This document shows, piece by piece, positions 62,027 through 64,000 of a stretch of 64,000 bases of DNA. A program made the position numbers and the translations under genes. Position 1 is the stretch's first letter, and the number at the start of each line of letters is the position of its first letter. The notes below the pieces were generated by a model. It saw only the letters and a program-made list of their open reading frames with translations, was not told where the DNA came from and did no database searches. Origin of the DNA: Chloroflexota bacterium (lineage in GTDB: Bacteria > Chloroflexota > Dehalococcoidia > Lucifugimonadales > SAR202-VII-2); the NCBI GenBank assembly GCA_003228115.1, contig QEVV01000008.1:1-64000 (forward strand). Reading direction: 5' to 3'.

Positions 62027-62476
62027 TTAGGGGTTTGGAGCCGATTCCTTAGACGGCATGGTTAGCTGGGCTGTGCCAAGCACGAGGCGATCTCCTTGTT
62101 CACCTATGACGAAAACGTCGCAGGTGACGCGACCGTCTGAGGGGTCCCCCAGATCCGTGACGAGGCCCCCGGCGTGTAGGGGCTCCATTTGGGACATGGG
62201 CTGACGAAAAATGACATCCAAGACCTCGATTGTGGCTTCCGGCGCCCACTTCTGGAGGGCCTGAGCGATGTATGCCATAACCAAGTCCCCCGGCACTATA
62301 GGCTTTGAAGAGCCTACCTTCCGGGCTGCCTCCGACTCTGTGAAAAGCTTAACGTTCTTGCGCCGCGCTATTTCTACGAAGAGGCGAACGGCTTCAGGGG
62401 TGGCCCGCCGTTCCAACGCTGGTACCTCGTCTCCCAGTTCGACTTCCTCAAAGTAATGAACCGTGGTTTTCATCAA
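62027..62476 (-). CDS. MaoC-like hotdog-fold dehydratase, C-type
   Basis: This 149-residue hotdog protein shows FEEVELGDEVPAL at the start and GDLVMAYIAQALQKWAP for the central helix, with the VTCDVFV strand later. These resemble MaoC/(R)-hydratase proteins, which hydrate enoyl-CoA. The usual hydratase motif (Asp-x4-His) is replaced around KPIVPGD, so activity is uncertain. It overlaps the preceding hotdog gene by 4 bases, and the two likely form a heterodimer, as in two-subunit acyl dehydratases. Confidence 0.8.
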   Translation of the reverse strand: MMKTTVHYFEEVELGDEVPALERRATPEAVRLFVEIARRKNVKLFTESEAARKVGSSKPIVPGDLVMAYIAQALQKWAPEATIEVLDVIFRQPMSQMEPLHAGGLVTDLGDPSDGRVTCDVFVIGEQGDRLVLGTAQLTMPSKESAPNP

Positions 62477-62895
62477 TCTGCCACTGGCCGGGTGATGAAG
62501 CTCTTGCGACCGAGGGCAACCGTCTCACCATGCTGGTTGGAGAAGTTCACGCTCCAAACCACGAATACCATTGTGCCGCTACGACCTGTCTTGGCATATA
62601 CATCCTCTAGGCGCATGGAAATGGCGATGGTGTCATCTACGTAAATGGGTTGGCGGGACTCAAGTTGCCAGGTTGCCAGCACATGGGACCCTGAGTGCTT
62701 TAACCCAATGCTGGGGAACTCGCTAGGAGCAATCAGGATGGTCGGTAGCGTGATCGGGGCCACGTCTGTGGCAGCGGCCTCCGCATCACCGACGGCCTCG
62801 CAGTACTTGTCCAACATCTGCCGCGTGATTTCGACACGTCCTAGGTCGAAATCAGTGCCGAGGAGCGTGTGGTCAAAGTTCGGTAACGAGGTCAT
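62473..62895 (-). CDS. MaoC-like/FAS1-type hotdog dehydratase, N-type
   Basis: This 140-residue hotdog protein of the FAS1-like dehydratase (MaoC N-terminal) type begins with GTDFDLGRVEITRQMLDKYCEAVGD. The block PITLPTILIAPSEFPSIGL follows, and QPIYVDDTIAISMRLEDVYAKTG is the long central strand pair. Together with the coupled downstream gene it should form a two-chain hydratase acting on a CoA or ACP thioester. It lies 17 bases after a PHP-domain gene in the same direction. Confidence 0.82.
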   Translation of the reverse strand: MTSLPNFDHTLLGTDFDLGRVEITRQMLDKYCEAVGDAEAAATDVAPITLPTILIAPSEFPSIGLKHSGSHVLATWQLESRQPIYVDDTIAISMRLEDVYAKTGRSGTMVFVVWSVNFSNQHGETVALGRKSFITRPVAD

Positions 62896-62912
62896 GAGGG
62901 TGGCCGGCAGGC

Positions 62913-63572
62913 CTATGAATACGTCTCCAGGGTTTGTTCGAGAAGAACGGGGCGGAAGTCACGCTTATTCAGTGCGTCCACTAAGCCAGCCTCGTTGGTG
63001 ATGCTGGTGGGGAACTCGGTCAGACAGGCGCCAATCGAACTCACGAAATGGGCATCGCTACCCCCGATGCCCAGGAGACCGCTCTGGTCGGCTACGGAAG
63101 CCGCTCGCGCGTTTTCTTCGGTCCGGCTGCCGCCGTTGACTCGCTCCACCACCCAGACATCAGGATTCACCATCCCTGCACGCTCCATGTGGTCGAATAG
63201 GCCGACCATGACGCGGCCAGGGTGAGCGGGTACTGCGACAGCGCCACAGTCCCGGGCTGCCTCCAGAACTTTGTGCAAGTCTAGCCTGACATCCCCGAAA
63301 TCGATACGCTCCCGGAGTGCGTCATTGACGCCGTAGATGAGGCAATGGCCCATGTTTGTGTCCAGTTCCGAACCCTTCATCACCAAGACACCGTAATGCT
63401 CAGATAGCTCAGCGTAGTCGGCTTCAATATCGAATTTGCGATGTTCTGTCAGGACTATCCCATCGATTGTGTATCCCTTCCCTCGCAGCACGCCGATCCA
63501 TTTCAGGTACTGCTCGACAGTGGCTCGAGCGTCTTCTGACGATATTGAATGGCAGTGCATATCAATGAGCAT
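62913..63572 (-). CDS. PHP-domain metal-dependent phosphoesterase
   Basis: This 219-residue PHP-fold protein has metal ligands in MLIDMHCHS (HxH), VLTEHRKFD, MKGSELDTNMGH, VPAHPGRV and GIGGSDAHF. Members cleave phosphoesters (histidinol phosphate, 3',5'-nucleotides, short RNA). The substrate is unknown. The ATG at 63572 follows AGGTGGA and gives the usual HxH at the extreme N-terminus; the longer frame to 63635 is not supported. Confidence 0.87.
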   Translation of the reverse strand: MLIDMHCHSISSEDARATVEQYLKWIGVLRGKGYTIDGIVLTEHRKFDIEADYAELSEHYGVLVMKGSELDTNMGHCLIYGVNDALRERIDFGDVRLDLHKVLEAARDCGAVAVPAHPGRVMVGLFDHMERAGMVNPDVWVVERVNGGSRTEENARAASVADQSGLLGIGGSDAHFVSSIGACLTEFPTSITNEAGLVDALNKRDFRPVLLEQTLETYS

Positions 63573-64000
63573 AGATTCCACCTGAACGAGAACATTCCAC
63601 TGCTTGCCCATAAGGCTGTGGCAGAGGCGGTCCATGATTGTTGCCGGAGCTTCCGAACCCTGTGGCTTCTGGCCAGCGGCTGCTGACTCCCGCTACTAGC
63701 GCGCCACTCACCAAGGGCCGAGCGGTGACCATTCTAGCACCCGTGCCCGGCCCCGGCCTCAGGTGTGCGAAGACTCACCTGAATCTTACCGGAAGCTCGT
63801 GCTGCGCTTTTACACCTGGCCTATAATGGGACGGGAGAGAACGGGCATTAAGGAAGGCCCTGAAAGGACAGGATCTGCGATCCTGTTCATCATGGGGTTC
63901 AGCTTGCCTACGATTGCCATCTTGGCTATGTCGGGCCTTGTTTGAAATAACGCGCTTTCTTGTCGGAAAAATCGTTTATTGGGGAGCCGCACCCATTGAT
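63573..64000. other. Right-end region without a supported gene
   Basis: A perfect TATAAT lies at 63822-63827 without a clear -35 box. A 10-bp hairpin (63866-63875 with 63879-63888, one G-U pair) follows. A short plus-strand frame from ATG 63826 encodes 40 residues ending in a hydrophobic stretch (SAILFIMGFSLPTIAILAM), but it has no ribosome-binding site and its ATG overlaps the TATAAT. A promoter for a structured or short transcript is possible; a protein gene is not supported. Confidence 0.3.

Noticed and set aside
63826-63945. 40-residue hydrophobic peptide gene
   Set aside because: Its ATG overlaps the only TATAAT box, and no ribosome-binding site is present; kept only as a remark on the region.

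Overview
The window looks like a chromosomal contig of an uncultured, aerobic, heterotrophic Chloroflexota bacterium. A Dehalococcoidia/SAR202-like lineage is my best guess. This rests on the partial 16S rRNA gene at the left edge, the moderately high GC, and tandemly amplified Rieske oxygenases, flavin-dependent oxidoreductases, amidohydrolases, dehydrogenases and MFS transporters. The rank is inferred from pattern recognition; no database search was possible. I see no phage, transposase, plasmid, CRISPR or tRNA genes.

Layout. 1-1.1 kb: 5' two thirds of a 16S rRNA gene on the minus strand, with boxA and a strong promoter. 1.3-16.9 kb: a methyltransferase, a PrpD-like/PrpB-like pair, nadE, a homocysteine methyltransferase, two dienelactone hydrolases, ffh, pyrD, two amidohydrolases, an alpha/beta hydrolase lacking its serine nucleophile, and an LLM flavin oxidoreductase. 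17-20.7 kb: a three-gene complex resembling succinate dehydrogenase SdhA-SdhB-SdhE, whose SdhA-like subunit has lost its dicarboxylate-handling residues. 20.7-29.5 kb: two zinc alcohol dehydrogenases, speD, small enzymes and three tandem Rieske oxygenases. 29.6-36.2 kb (plus strand): aroC, fused aroKB and three tandem MFS permeases. 36.2-38.1 kb: threonine synthase, a NIL-domain protein and a MoaD/ThiS-like carrier ending in Gly-Gly-Asn. 38.3-42.4 kb: a heat-shock operon (DnaJ/CbpA, HspR, ClpC type) with a HAIR-like operator. 42.5-51 kb: hydrolase, rpsA, clpC, radA, larE, a 47-residue membrane peptide and larC. 51-55.3 kb: lipoprotein, EamA transporter, DnaJ operon, response regulator. 55.4-59.1 kb: an operon for a B12-dependent acyl-CoA mutase with the residue signature of 2-hydroxyisobutyryl-CoA mutase, plus a CoA ligase. 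59.1-61.8 kb: ECF sigma factor with a large membrane-anchored partner. 62-63.6 kb: two hotdog proteins and a PHP phosphoesterase.

How it fits together: housekeeping genes (rrn, ffh, nadE, pyrD, aroC/aroKB, rpsA, radA, clpC) alternate with catabolic clusters for aromatic or branched organic acids. Many operons have recognisable TTGACA-N16-18-TATAAT-like promoters and GC-rich hairpin terminators. Several dispersed palindromic repeats sit only in intergenic gaps.

The most interesting points are the likely 2-hydroxyisobutyrate operon, the divergent SdhABE-like complex, the threonine synthase/NIL/sulfur-carrier cluster, the HspR-controlled ClpC operon, the hidden N-terminus of the ECF sigma factor, and the small membrane gene between larE and larC.
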